Shown in pieces: positions 19,799-28,589 of a DNA stretch of 29,821 nucleotides; position 1 is the stretch's first letter, and every line of letters begins with the position of its first letter. The notes under the pieces are model-generated. The model was not told where the DNA came from, did not search any database, and saw nothing but the letters and a program-made list of their open reading frames with translations. The stretch is from Priapulus caudatus (Eukaryota; Priapulida; Priapulimorpha; Priapulimorphida; Priapulidae). Location of the stretch: positions 1 to 29,821 of the forward strand of contig NW_014577748.1 of NCBI RefSeq assembly GCF_000485595.1, given 5' to 3'. The position numbers and the translations under genes were made by a program.

Positions 19799-21480
19799 TG
19801 ATATTGCACACTCTCTAACACACTAACTTTGTCAGATTGTGTACAAACTGGCATATGCAGCGGGCACCTTACATTCACGGTCTTACTTCTATATCTTTAC
19901 AGATGCCTACTGATATAAATTTATCATTAAGATCTATGCTAGGATAAATCCTCTCCAATTTAAATGCATAATTTTAGCAAACTATTATTATTCTTGGGAG
20001 ATATTGCGCATGCTCGAGCACCGTTTCAGGCGTACAATTCGGGCAGATAGCAACGGGATAATATAGCTTGCTGAGGGAGCGAGGGGTGAAAGACTGAGGG
20101 GAGGAGGTCGGGGAGATATCTGAAGAGCGGTAAAATTAGTAAGAAGCTGAGCGACGAACACTGGAAGCACATTGAGGGATGGGCAGAGGATGGTGTATGG
20201 AGATTTCACCCTACAGGCTAGGGCGCACTACTATTCATAAACACAGGTCTAGTGATAACTATTTATCACAGAAATCTAGGCTAAAATACCCCTTCTCCAT
20301 ACTAAATGCATTTCGGTCACAAAATATTGTTCCTCCGGTGAGATATTACGCATGCGCTATCACACTAACGTAGCCAGATTGTGTACGGGCTGGTATATGC
20401 ATCGGTGACCTTACATGTTCCTATTTCTTAAATAATGTCTACTGATGGAATGTAATTATATAAATCTATGCTAGGATAACTCCTCTTCATTTTAAATGCA
20501 CAATCTTTGCAAAATACGATTTCTCTCGGGAGATATTGCCCATGCGCGCGCACCGTGTTAGGCGTGCAGTGCCGTCTGAGGCAAACTTCATAATATAGCT
20601 TGTTGAGGGGGAGAAGGAATGGGAGACTAAGGAAAGGCGGCAGGAAAGATAGCTGGGGGCGGTAGAAGAAGAAGGAGGCTGGTCGAGGGACAGGGAAGGC
20701 AAGGGGAAGGACGCGAGGGCATAAAGTAGGTGTTTTGCACCATACACGCTAGGTCGCTCTCCTAATTATAAACACAGGTCTACTGATAATAGCTTATTAG
20801 GGAAATCTATTCTGAGATACTCCCTAACCATTTGAAATGCATATTCATCACAAAATATAACTCCTCTCGTGAGATATTGCGCATGCGCTAACACATTAAC
20901 GCAGCCAGATTGTGTACTGGCTGGTATACGCAGCAGTGACCTTACATGCAAGGTCTTCCTCCTATTTCTTAAATAATGTCTCCAGATGAGAAGTTATCAT
21001 TTAAATCTATGCTAGAATAACTCCTCTTCATTTTAAATGCATAATCTTTGCAAAATACGATTTCTCTCGGGAGATATTGCGTATGCGCGCGCACCGGGTT
21101 AAGCGTGCAGTGCCGTCTGAGACAAACTTCATAATATAGATTGCTGAGGGGGAGATGGGATGGGAGACTGCGGAAATCCGTCAGGAAAGATAGCTGGAGC
21201 GGTAGAAGAAGAAGGAGGTTGGCCGAGGGACAGGAGAGGCAAGGGGAAGGACGCGATAGCATAAAGTAGATGTTTTGCACCCTACATGCTAGGGCGCTCT
21301 CCGAATTATAAACACAGGTCTACTGATAATAGATTATTAGGGAAATCTATGCTGAGATATCCCCAAGCATTTTAAATGTATATTCATCACAAAATATAAC
21401 TCCTCTGGTGAGATATTGTGCATGCGCTAACACACCAACGTAGCCAGATTTTGTACTGGCTGGTATACGCAGCGCATGCG
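19799..21480 (+). repeat. ~540-bp tandem repeat, three copies
   Basis: Tandem copies begin at about 19799, 20340 and 20871, with a fourth starting at 21410. Each starts with GATATTGCGCATGCGCTAAC-like sequence and CAGATTGTGTAC, then has CTTACAT, TCTACTGAT, ATTTAAATGCATAAT, a second GGGAGATATTGC with CGCAC, a purine-rich block (GAGGGGGAGA, GGAAAGATAGCTGG, AAGAAGAAGGAGG) and TGCTAGGGCGCTCTCC. Copy 1 differs in its purine block and groups with 22336-22647. Stops break all frames. GCGCATGCGC palindromes occur at, for example, 20879-20888. Confidence 0.85.
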
Positions 21481-21485
21481 TCATA

Positions 21486-22336
21486 TATATACATCCAAGT
21501 GTGGCTTTAGGCTACCTCGTCTCCCGCCGGTGGCCTCCAGCCCCCGTCAGCTCACTCGCGACCGAAAATGGTTCTTTTTGTTTACATATTTTAGTAATGC
21601 TAAAACAGGTTACCATGGTATATGCCGATTGTATTACCCATAGGCATAGATATATCATTAAATAGGAAAAAACAAGACAAGCGCCAGTGCAGCATTCGGT
21701 ACGTTATTAGTAGCACGTTATAGTGTAGCCGGCGTTTTATTTGTATGACGGGGGCTTAAGGCCACCTATGTAGAATTGTAATAATAGTGTATTATGGAGG
21801 CCCAAGACAACAGATATAGTATTTGTATGACGGGGGCCTAAGGTCACCTATATAGAATTGTAATAATAGAATAGTGTATGATGGGGGTCCAATGCCACAT
21901 ATATAGTATTTGTGTGGCGTGGGCCTAAAGTCACCTATATAGTATTGTAATAATAGTGTTTGATGAGGACCCAAGGCCACATATATAGTGTTGTATGGCG
22001 GGGGCCTAAGGCCACCTATATAGTATTGTAATAACAGAATAGTTTATGATAGAGGCCCAAGGCCACATATATAGTATTGTATATGACGGTGGCCTAATGC
22101 CATCTATATAGTATTGTAGTATAGTGTATGCTGGCGGCCCACCAAGACCACATATATAGTATTGTGTATGAAGGGAGCGCAAGGCCTCCTATATAGTAAT
22201 GTGTGGTAAGCCTTGGTCGTAAGCTATACCGCCTCCAGCAAAGAAATTGTACAGTAGGCTGCATTATTTGCACGGTGTATTATTGCGCCAGCGGGGCCCT
22301 AAGCCCCCAGTGGCTCAAGGCCACACTTGGATGTGG
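21486..22336. mobile_element. Element with 15-bp terminal inverted repeats and internal 85-bp array
   Basis: Perfect inverted ends ACATCCAAGTGTGGC (21491-21505) and its complement (22320-22334), with weaker similarity for about 10 bp further in. The interior holds about six units of ~85 bp, marked by TGACGGGGGCCTAAGG near 21746, 21828, 21915, 21995, 22084 and 22169. Each unit is itself two related halves (GGGGCCTAAGGCCACCTATATAG and GGACCCAAGGCCACATATATAG types). It lies inside the ~540-bp repeat field, which resumes in a different phase to its right. No transposase frame; likely non-autonomous. Confidence 0.65.
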
Positions 22337-22647
22337 ATATCTGTCGCCTGCGTTTCAAGCGTACAATTCGGGCAGATAGCAACGGAATAATATAGCTTGC
22401 TGAGGGACCGAGGGGTGAAAGACTGAGGGGAGAAGGCAGGGGAGATATCTGAAAGGCGGTGAAATCAGTAGGAAGCTGAGCGAGAGACACTGGAGGCACA
22501 TTGAGGATGTCAGTCTGATTATTGTCAGAGGATGGAATATGGGAATTGTACACTAAAGGCTAGGGCGCAAAATCACAAAATATTATTCCTCTGGTGCCAT
22601 ATGTCACGTGCGCCTACACACTAACTTGGGCAGATACTCTACTAACT
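22337..22647 (+). repeat. ~540-bp repeat, partial copy of the copy-1 subtype
   Basis: Aligns with 20020-20380: TTTCAAGCGTACAATTCGGG, GCAGATAGCAACGG, ATATAGCTTGCTGAGGG, GTGAAAGACTGAGGGGAG, AGCTGAGCGA, CACTGGAGGCACATTGAGG, GCTAGGGCGC. A short stretch present in copy 1 between GGGCGC and CACAAAATATT is missing. It is cut off by a single N at 22648, an assembly join. Confidence 0.75.
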
Positions 22648-22648
22648 N

Positions 22649-23846
22649 CTAAGCCTAGCGAATTATTAACCAACCCCTTTTTTTCTTATTTCAATATTTG
22701 ACTACTAATAGTACTGTATTTATTTACTCACCCCACAACGACGGCGACAATACGACAGTGCCTACTCACCAATTAAACCCGACGCGCCCTGGTCTCTCTC
22801 ACCCATAGGCAAGGCACACGCCAAAACGCCCGTGACCATGCATACAGTCCTCGGCGTACTCGTAGGCTAACTGCTCACCATAACCGCCACACAACACACA
22901 CAGCTCAACATGCCGCCACTCTACAGCGATGCATACGCCACGCACGTCAGACGTGCTACTACCTGACGAGTCCTTCCTCACTCGGCTACCAGCACGAACT
23001 GCCCCTAACACTAGCTCCTCCCTCAACGCGATTCACGCCGCCTGAAAACTCCATACCGTGTCTTCTCGAGCACAGCTCACTGGCCTAGCTGTTACACCGG
23101 GCCAGCGCCGACCCGACGGCCCGCTTGGAGCGCGGGTGCTAACCCAAACATGGCTTGCCCCCCATGCAGTCGACTCGCACTATCTACATCCGTTAATTGG
23201 ATGGCAGCTTAAGGCACCAACACGCAACACGAAAAACGCACACTAATAAACAGCAGACAATCACAAATATAATTATACAATTATACAAACACGGCATCAC
23301 CCACAACTCTGGCTTCCAGCGCAGCCACCCCTACCTAGGAACCGCGCTCTAGGCCGCGCTGCCACCGCTACACTTCATTCGATGTAAACAAACGCTCGAC
23401 ACTGAACTTGAGGATATATCATCATTGTAACGTTAGTACTAAACTTTTGCGTTGTAAAAAATAACCTACCGTTCCCTGTTCCAACGTCTGTGGCTGAATT
23501 TTCGTCGAGCGCGTACTTGTCGCTTGATCAAACCATCCCTTGAATTCTACAGATGATAATTATCGTCATAGACCACTGCATATCTCCCGGCCATAATTCA
23601 GAGAATTTCTCCTCACGTGAACTTCTCCAGCGCATTTCCGCAGCAGCGGCGCCTGCCATGCTTGATAATCATCGATGACCTCACTTAACGTCTGCTATTG
23701 CGTCGACCTGCCTCCTACAGCAGCATCCCCCTAAGCCCGCGCCTCCAGACGTGTTCACTGTGCTTCGAACTTTCCACACGCCACAAGAAAACATATCCAA
23801 ACACGTGTGATATTTTCCACACGACCCAGATCGAGGGATTTTGCAT
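22649..23846. other. CpG-rich spacer, no gene recognised
   Basis: Composition is more GC- and CpG-rich at 22740-23360 than in the flanks. Frames at 22799-23026 (minus) and 23058-23246 (plus) are short and match nothing I know, and no splice-bounded exon could be built. A promoter or distal exon cannot be excluded, but I see no positive sign of either. Confidence 0.45.
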
Positions 23847-23924
23847 CCACACACGCTGCTGGAACTTGCTGCACCACTTTCCACCGTGTGGAAGTTGACG
23901 CAGCAAGTTCCACAACGTGTGTGG
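23847..23924. repeat. Hairpin-forming inverted repeat beside a 26-bp array
   Basis: Left arm 23847-23872 (starts CCACACACGCTGCTGG) and right arm 23900-23924 (GCAGCAAGTTCCACAACG start) are near-perfect reverse complements. The loop contains a nested pair, TTTCCAC/GTGGAA. The 26-bp minisatellite begins a few bases to the right. Confidence 0.85.
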
Positions 23925-23927
23925 CGG

Positions 23928-24695
23928 ACTTTACAGTTCTGTAACAATGTTTCATCTTACAGTTCTGTAACAATGTTTCATCTTACAGTTATGTAGCAAT
24001 GTTCCATCTTACAGTTATGTAACAATGTTTCATCTTACAGTTATGTAGCAATGTTTCATCTTACAGTTATGTAGCAATGTTTCATCTTACAGTTATGTAA
24101 CAATGTTCCCATCTTACAGTTATGTAGCAATGTTTCATCTTACAGCTTAGCGTAGACAATGTTTCATCCTTACAGTTATGCCTAACAATGCGGTCCGATC
24201 TTACAGTTCCATGCTACAATGTTTCATCTTACAGTTATGTAACAATGTTCCACCTTACAGTTATGTAGCAATGTTTCATTTTACAGTTCTGTAGCATTGT
24301 TTCATCTTACAGTTCTACAGAGTTGTTCTATCGTATAGTTCTATAGCATTTGTACTATTTTACAGTTTCTGAAGCACTCTATCATTTTGCAGTTCTCTAT
24401 AGCATTGTCCCCCATCATACAGTTCTAAATCACTGTTCCCTTTTACAGTTCTATGGCATTGTTTCATTTTGCAGTACTATAGCATTGTTCCACTTCGCAG
24501 TTCTATAGCATTGTTCCATTTCGCAGTTCTATAGCATGTTTCATTTTCGCAGTTCTATAGCATTGTTCCATTTTGCAGTTCTATAGCATTGTTCCATTTC
24601 GCCGTTCTATAGCATTGTTCCATTTCGCAGTTCTATAGCATTGTTTAATTTCGCAGTTTTATAGCATTGTTCTATTTCGCAAATTCTATAGCACA
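23928..24695. repeat. 26-bp minisatellite, ~29 units
   Basis: Contiguous units of TTACAGTTATGTAGCAATG plus TTTCATC. Left units are of the TTACAGTTATGTARCAATG type and right units (from about 24300) drift to TTCGCAGTTCTATAGCATTG. This gives two subfamilies ordered along the array. Single-base disturbances cluster at 24140-24220 and 24360-24440. There are no spacers between units. Confidence 0.95.
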
Positions 24696-25030
24696 GAAGA
24701 AACAAGCTTTCAGCTAGCGCCCCACCTTTGGCATTCTCCTATCCTACCTTTCTTTGCTTAGATGTACCGAGAATTTAATAATTTTGCCACGCGTCGCCAG
24801 ATGTCGCTATGCGTCGCCAGGTGGCGCTCGCTCAGGTGCTGCGTCGGCGATCGCACGTGTTCGTAATTTATTTTTGTATGTTTCGTGGAAAACCGATATT
24901 TATAAATAAAAAAGCCTGTTAGTTTTGTTTCTCCGAAAAATTGTTGTTAATTGTCGGATTTCGCCTCATTAAACGTTCTGAGTTCAGCCATTATTCCATA
25001 TTTCTTGTTATATATTGCCGTGCTGGGGCA
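24696..25030. other. Spacer, no gene
   Basis: Contains a direct duplication of a GCGTCGCCAG-TG-CGCT motif (24791-24830), whose second copy resembles a CTCF core, then AT-rich sequence up to the CA repeat. Confidence 0.5.
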
Positions 25031-25064
25031 GAGAGCACACACATACGCACACACACACACACAC

Positions 25065-25098
<34 letters not shown>

Positions 25099-25446
25099 CA
25101 CGCCACGCACGCGCGCGCACACACCGCACGCGCGTGCCACGACACACACATTTACCATACACACGACACACACAACATCACACCACACACCACACACACA
25201 ACACACACACACACACACACAAACATACACACACACACTCACACACAAACAAACACACACACATACACACAGACACACACACACACACACACAGACACAC
25301 ACACGCACGACACCAGGACACACCACACACACACACACACACGCAAACACGCACGCACGCGCGCGCACACACACAAACACACACACACACATACCATACA
25401 CACAGACACACACACACATACAAACACACACACAAACACACACACA

Positions 25447-25519
<73 letters not shown>
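25031..25519. repeat. Long CA/TG microsatellite
   Basis: About 490 bp of mostly CA dinucleotides, interrupted by ACACAA, CGCG and CACGC variants in the first three quarters and pure over the last 70 bp or so. Open frames in all six phases (Thr/His or Cys/Val repeats) are artefacts of the repeat. It lies downstream of the acetyltransferase gene's probable polyadenylation signals. Confidence 0.97.
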
Positions 25520-25601
25520 TGTGTTCTTTGATGCTTGATAACGTTTTATGTTCTCCCAATAAAACGCACGTTGCGCATACATCAAAACATTCTCGGCATT
25601 T

Positions 25602-25619
25602 TTTATTTAGTGCTTTATT
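25602..25619 (-). promoter_or_regulatory. Candidate polyadenylation signals
   Basis: Two AATAAA hexamers on the minus strand (plus-strand TTTATT at 25602-25607 and 25614-25619), about 265-280 bp past the stop codon of the acetyltransferase gene. AATAAA is common by chance in AT-rich DNA, so this is a suggestion. A 3' UTR of this size would be unremarkable. Confidence 0.45.
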
Positions 25620-25883
25620 GTTACATTGAATTCTAACATCGTCATCGTGATTGTTACAGACGTATAAGCGTCAATAGACGCCCGTGCACACCTCGCAAAA
25701 TTAAACGCTTTTCATTATCAATCGATAAATTTTTTCCATTTTGTTTATCTCGAATAAAACTAATCTCTGAATCCATTAATTTTTCTAACAATTAGTTAAG
25801 TTAATCATTTAATTATCAATTAATTAATCTATCAATTAATCTCTTAATTTCTTAATCTCGCCCAAAAACTACGCCAGGCGCCG
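25620..25883 (-). other. Probable 3' UTR of the acetyltransferase gene
   Basis: AT-rich sequence between the stop codon and the nearest AATAAA on the minus strand, with TTAATTAATTGAT-type words at 25800-25850. Inferred only from position. Confidence 0.4.
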
Positions 25884-27887
25884 CTAGATGGCGCAGGCAT
25901 CGAAGTTGAGGTTGGACAGGCATTTCTGCAGCGGCAGTATCAGCGCGCGTCCCGTGTACATCCTCGTTGTCTGGAGGTCGTAGCGGAAGCCGATCCGCTC
26001 CAGCATGCGCGACGCATGCGCGTTAGCGTCGGGCGTCAGCGCGCACGCCTCCGCACCGTCGGGCAGCGCCGCCAGCAGACTCGCCAGCAGGTGGCGCTGC
26101 ACGCGCGGATCATCGCCGTACAGCGGGAAGATGCCGTGCGACACGCATCCCGTCATGTCGCTGGCGACCGCGTAGCCGGTGATCGCCCCTGCGGCGGCGG
26201 CGTCCATGGCAACCATCGTCAGCTTCCCGTAGGCGCGCAGGCACGGACGCAGGTAGGCGCCGCGGTCGTGACCCGCGATCCCGCGATCGTACGCCAGCAC
26301 CGCCTCCAGCATCCCCTCGTCGTACGGCTTCACGATGACGTCATCACTTGTCGTACCGATGACGTCATCATCGTCGAGCGGCGGCGGCGCGGCGTGGTTG
26401 ACGGTGTAATAGCGGAACGTCATCGTGAACGATTCCGTCGTGAAGCCGATCTTCTTATTGGGGGCGACGCGGTAGGCGACGGAGTTGATGCCGAGCGAGC
26501 GCTGGCCGCCGACGTGAGCGAGTAGTCGCTGCGAGAGCAGACGACCGGCTCCCGTGCCGCGCGCGTCCCGCCGCACGATGTAGTGTCCGCCGAACGCTGT
26601 GTCGCCGGCGACTGCACAGTTCACGAACCCTGCAAGCAAGCAGGCGAGAGTGAGAGAGTGAGCGAGGTGGAGAGAGAGAGAGAGAGGTGGGGGAAAGAAG
26701 AGAGAGGGAGAGAGTGAGGTGAGAGAGAGAGAGAGCGCGCGAGAGAGAGGTGGAGAGAGTGAGTGAGTGAGCTCTGCTTCCAACTGATTTTACCGCCCTC
26801 GCTCGCTCAGTATACTATAATATTTTCTCGTTGCCATCAGTCCGAATTGTACGCCTGAAACGGTGCTCGCGCATGCGCAATATCTCCCGAGAGGAAGAAA
26901 TTTTTAGAAAATTATGCATTTAAACTGGAGAGGAGGTATCTTTAGCATAGATTTATATGATACACTCTATCAGTAGGCATCTGTAAAGATATAGGAAGAA
27001 GACCGTGAATGTAAGGTTCGCGCTGCATATGCTAGTTAGTACAGTATCTGCCCAAGTTAGTGTGTGTGCGCACGTGACATATGGCACCAGAGGAATAATA
27101 TTTTGTGACCGAAATGCATTTAGTATGGAGAGGGGGCATCTGAGCCTAGATGTCTGTGATAAATAGTTATCAGTAGACCTGTGTTTATGAATAGTAGAGC
27201 GCCCTAACCTGTAGGGTGCAATCCCCAAACTTCATCCTTTATCCATCCCGCAATGTGCCTCCAGTGTCCCTCGCTCAGCTTCTAACTGATTTTACCGCTC
27301 TTCAAATATCTCCCCTACCTCCTCCCCTCAGTCTTCCACCCCTCGGTCACTCAGCAAGCTATATTATCCCGTTTCTATCAGTCCGAACTGCACGCCTAAA
27401 CAGGTGCTCGCGCATGCGCAATATCTCCCGAGACGAAGAAGAAAGAACAATTTGCGAAAATTTATGCATTTAACTGGAGAGGATGTATCCTATCATAGAT
27501 TTATATGATAAAACTCTCTCAGTAGGCATCTGTAAAGATGTAGGAAGAAGACCGCGAATGTAAGGTACCCGCTGCATATACCAGGTCCGCGGGGGTGTAA
27601 CAAAAAACTACGTTAGTGTGTTAGAGAGTGTGCAAATTCACACCGTAGAAAAAATTTTGCATGACGGTATGCATTCAGACCTATAGACCTTCACCAGTAT
27701 ATATATATCTGCTTGATATATATAAATACTTATAAATATTCATATACTACTGTGTACACTGCACCGCCTATCTTATTTACTACTGATATACCTCTGTATA
27801 AGCACCGCCCCTCACACCCTGACCTAAAGACCCTTCACCAGTACATATATGCTACCGTGTACACTACACCGCCTAACCTATTTACTA

Positions 27888-27944
<57 letters not shown>

Positions 27945-28137
27945 CTAGGTTATCGTGAGTACCGATTGGTTCTCCGCTAGATGTCACCGCTGTGAAGGAT
28001 CCGCCCCCCTCTCCATGCTGCAGCATGATCTTCAACGTTTCTAGATCGAATTCGAAGTTGAATGCGTCGCGCCACCACTCCATCACGTGCGGGAGGTCCG
28101 ACTCCACAGCTTCCCGTATCGTGCAGACGTCCGCCAT
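25884..28137 (-). CDS. GNAT-family N-acetyltransferase, two exons
   Basis: Exon 1 is 28137-27963 and exon 2 is 26629-25884; joined they give 306 codons and a TAG stop. The start ATG has a good context (AAAATGG). The donor is ATCG|GTACTC and the acceptor TTGCAG|GGTTC; both are phase 1, and the split codon is Gly59. The N-terminal half is a GNAT fold: a helical start (residues 7-40), a strand ending Gly-Glu-Pro-Ile-Gly (55-59), and the acetyl-CoA loop Arg82-Gly-Thr-Gly-Ala-Gly87, matching R-x-x-G-x-G. A second GNAT-like half follows, with Gly-Tyr-Ala at 210-212 and Pro-Leu-Tyr-Gly-Asp-Asp at 227-232, as in the YitH/HolE (Acetyltransf_18) group. Length fits that group. By family it should move an acyl group from acyl-CoA to an amine; the substrate is unknown. 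No signal peptide or membrane segment, so it is probably cytosolic. Exon 2 is much richer in GC and CpG than its surroundings. An upstream in-frame ATG (28182) would add 15 residues, but it has weaker context. Confidence 0.85.
26637..26772 (-). repeat. GA/CT simple repeat forming the polypyrimidine tract
   Basis: Plus-strand GAGA-rich sequence that reads CTCT on the transcribed strand, directly before the splice acceptor. It extends the open frame of exon 2 upstream with Ser/Leu/Pro codons, which is why that frame looks longer than the exon. Length variation here could affect splicing. Confidence 0.85.
26800..27640 (-). repeat. ~540-bp repeat, ~1.5 copies in reverse orientation
   Basis: Reverse complement of the family at 19799-22647. 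From 27640 down to 26800 it follows 19790 up to about 20600: the GTGTGCAAATTCACACCG start, ATATAC/CATATGCAG, GGAAGAAGACCG, GCGCATGCGC (27410-27419 and 26869-26878), CTCAGCAAGCTATATTATCCCG, and CACTGGAGGCACATTG on the minus strand. It resembles the copy-1 subtype. It lies wholly within the intron, so it would be transcribed and spliced out. Confidence 0.85.
27675..27950. repeat. Duplicated segment and TA microsatellite in the intron
   Basis: Two copies of a segment with CTTCACCAGTA, CTGTGTACACTGCACCGCC and ATTTACTACTGATATA (27686-27790 and 27833-27895), about 140 bp apart, followed by a TA run (27888-27945). The TA run ends about a dozen bases from the splice donor. Confidence 0.8.
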
Positions 28138-28589
28138 TTTGCTTAAAGTGAATGCGTCACCGTAATTAGTAAAAGTAAACAAAATATTTCCACTTTTTCA
28201 CAGAATGTAAGTAATTCTGTTCACTTTTTATGGTTAAATTGCTGCATTATACTTCCTATTTTACTATATTGTTCGATGTAAACATTAGTGTTGGGAATCG
28301 GTACAAAAATCCAGATCGATCATCACTCTCATGTAAATTACTGATGATCGATTTCAGATCGATTTTATTGCTACATACTAAGGAACTAGAATAAATGATC
28401 TAATACAACGGGTCAGTGTTTATTAACAGTAGGTATGTAGGCTTACATATAAAATTGAAAGCTGGTCTACTTGACTCGGTTTAAACGAAACAAGGGATAT
28501 TGTTACAGTTATCAGTTTGTGACTAGGGCCTACTTGTCTACTGACTACTATAATAAAACATGGAATACAAATTGACATGTCGCAATTCT
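28138..28589 (-). other. Upstream region of the acetyltransferase gene
   Basis: AT-rich, with no clear TATA box or initiator that I can place. An inverted pair AGATCGATCATCA / TGATGATCGATTT lies at about 28314-28355. The promoter is expected here, between the start codon and repeat E at 28590, but its elements are not identifiable by eye. The 5' UTR could also include a further upstream exon. Confidence 0.4.

Larger units (their letters stand above)
26630..27962 (-). other. Intron of the acetyltransferase gene (phase 1)
   Basis: Begins GTACTCAC (27962 downward) and ends in a CTTGCAG acceptor (26636-26630). From the acceptor outward the minus strand is almost pure pyrimidine for about 130 bp (26637-26770), an unusually long tract. 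The interior holds copies of the ~540-bp repeat, a ~140-bp duplicated segment and a TA run. Confidence 0.85.

Noticed and set aside
22799-23246. Short frames in a CpG-rich patch
   Set aside because: No recognisable product, and nothing marks them as exons.
23928-24695. CRISPR-like array
   Set aside because: Units are contiguous with no unique spacers, and the context is eukaryotic, so it is a minisatellite.
24941-25629. Long Thr/His and Cys/Val open frames
   Set aside because: Translation of a CA/TG microsatellite.
26420-26617. Antisense and alternate frames over exon 2 (also 26016-26525 plus strand)
   Set aside because: They are open because exon 2 is GC-rich. Only the minus-strand acetyltransferase frame has domain motifs and splice agreement.
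26630-26783. N-terminal Ser/Leu-rich extension of the exon 2 frame (ATG at 26783)
   Set aside because: It is the intron's polypyrimidine tract read through. The phase-matched acceptor at 26630/26629 and the upstream exon explain the true N-terminus.
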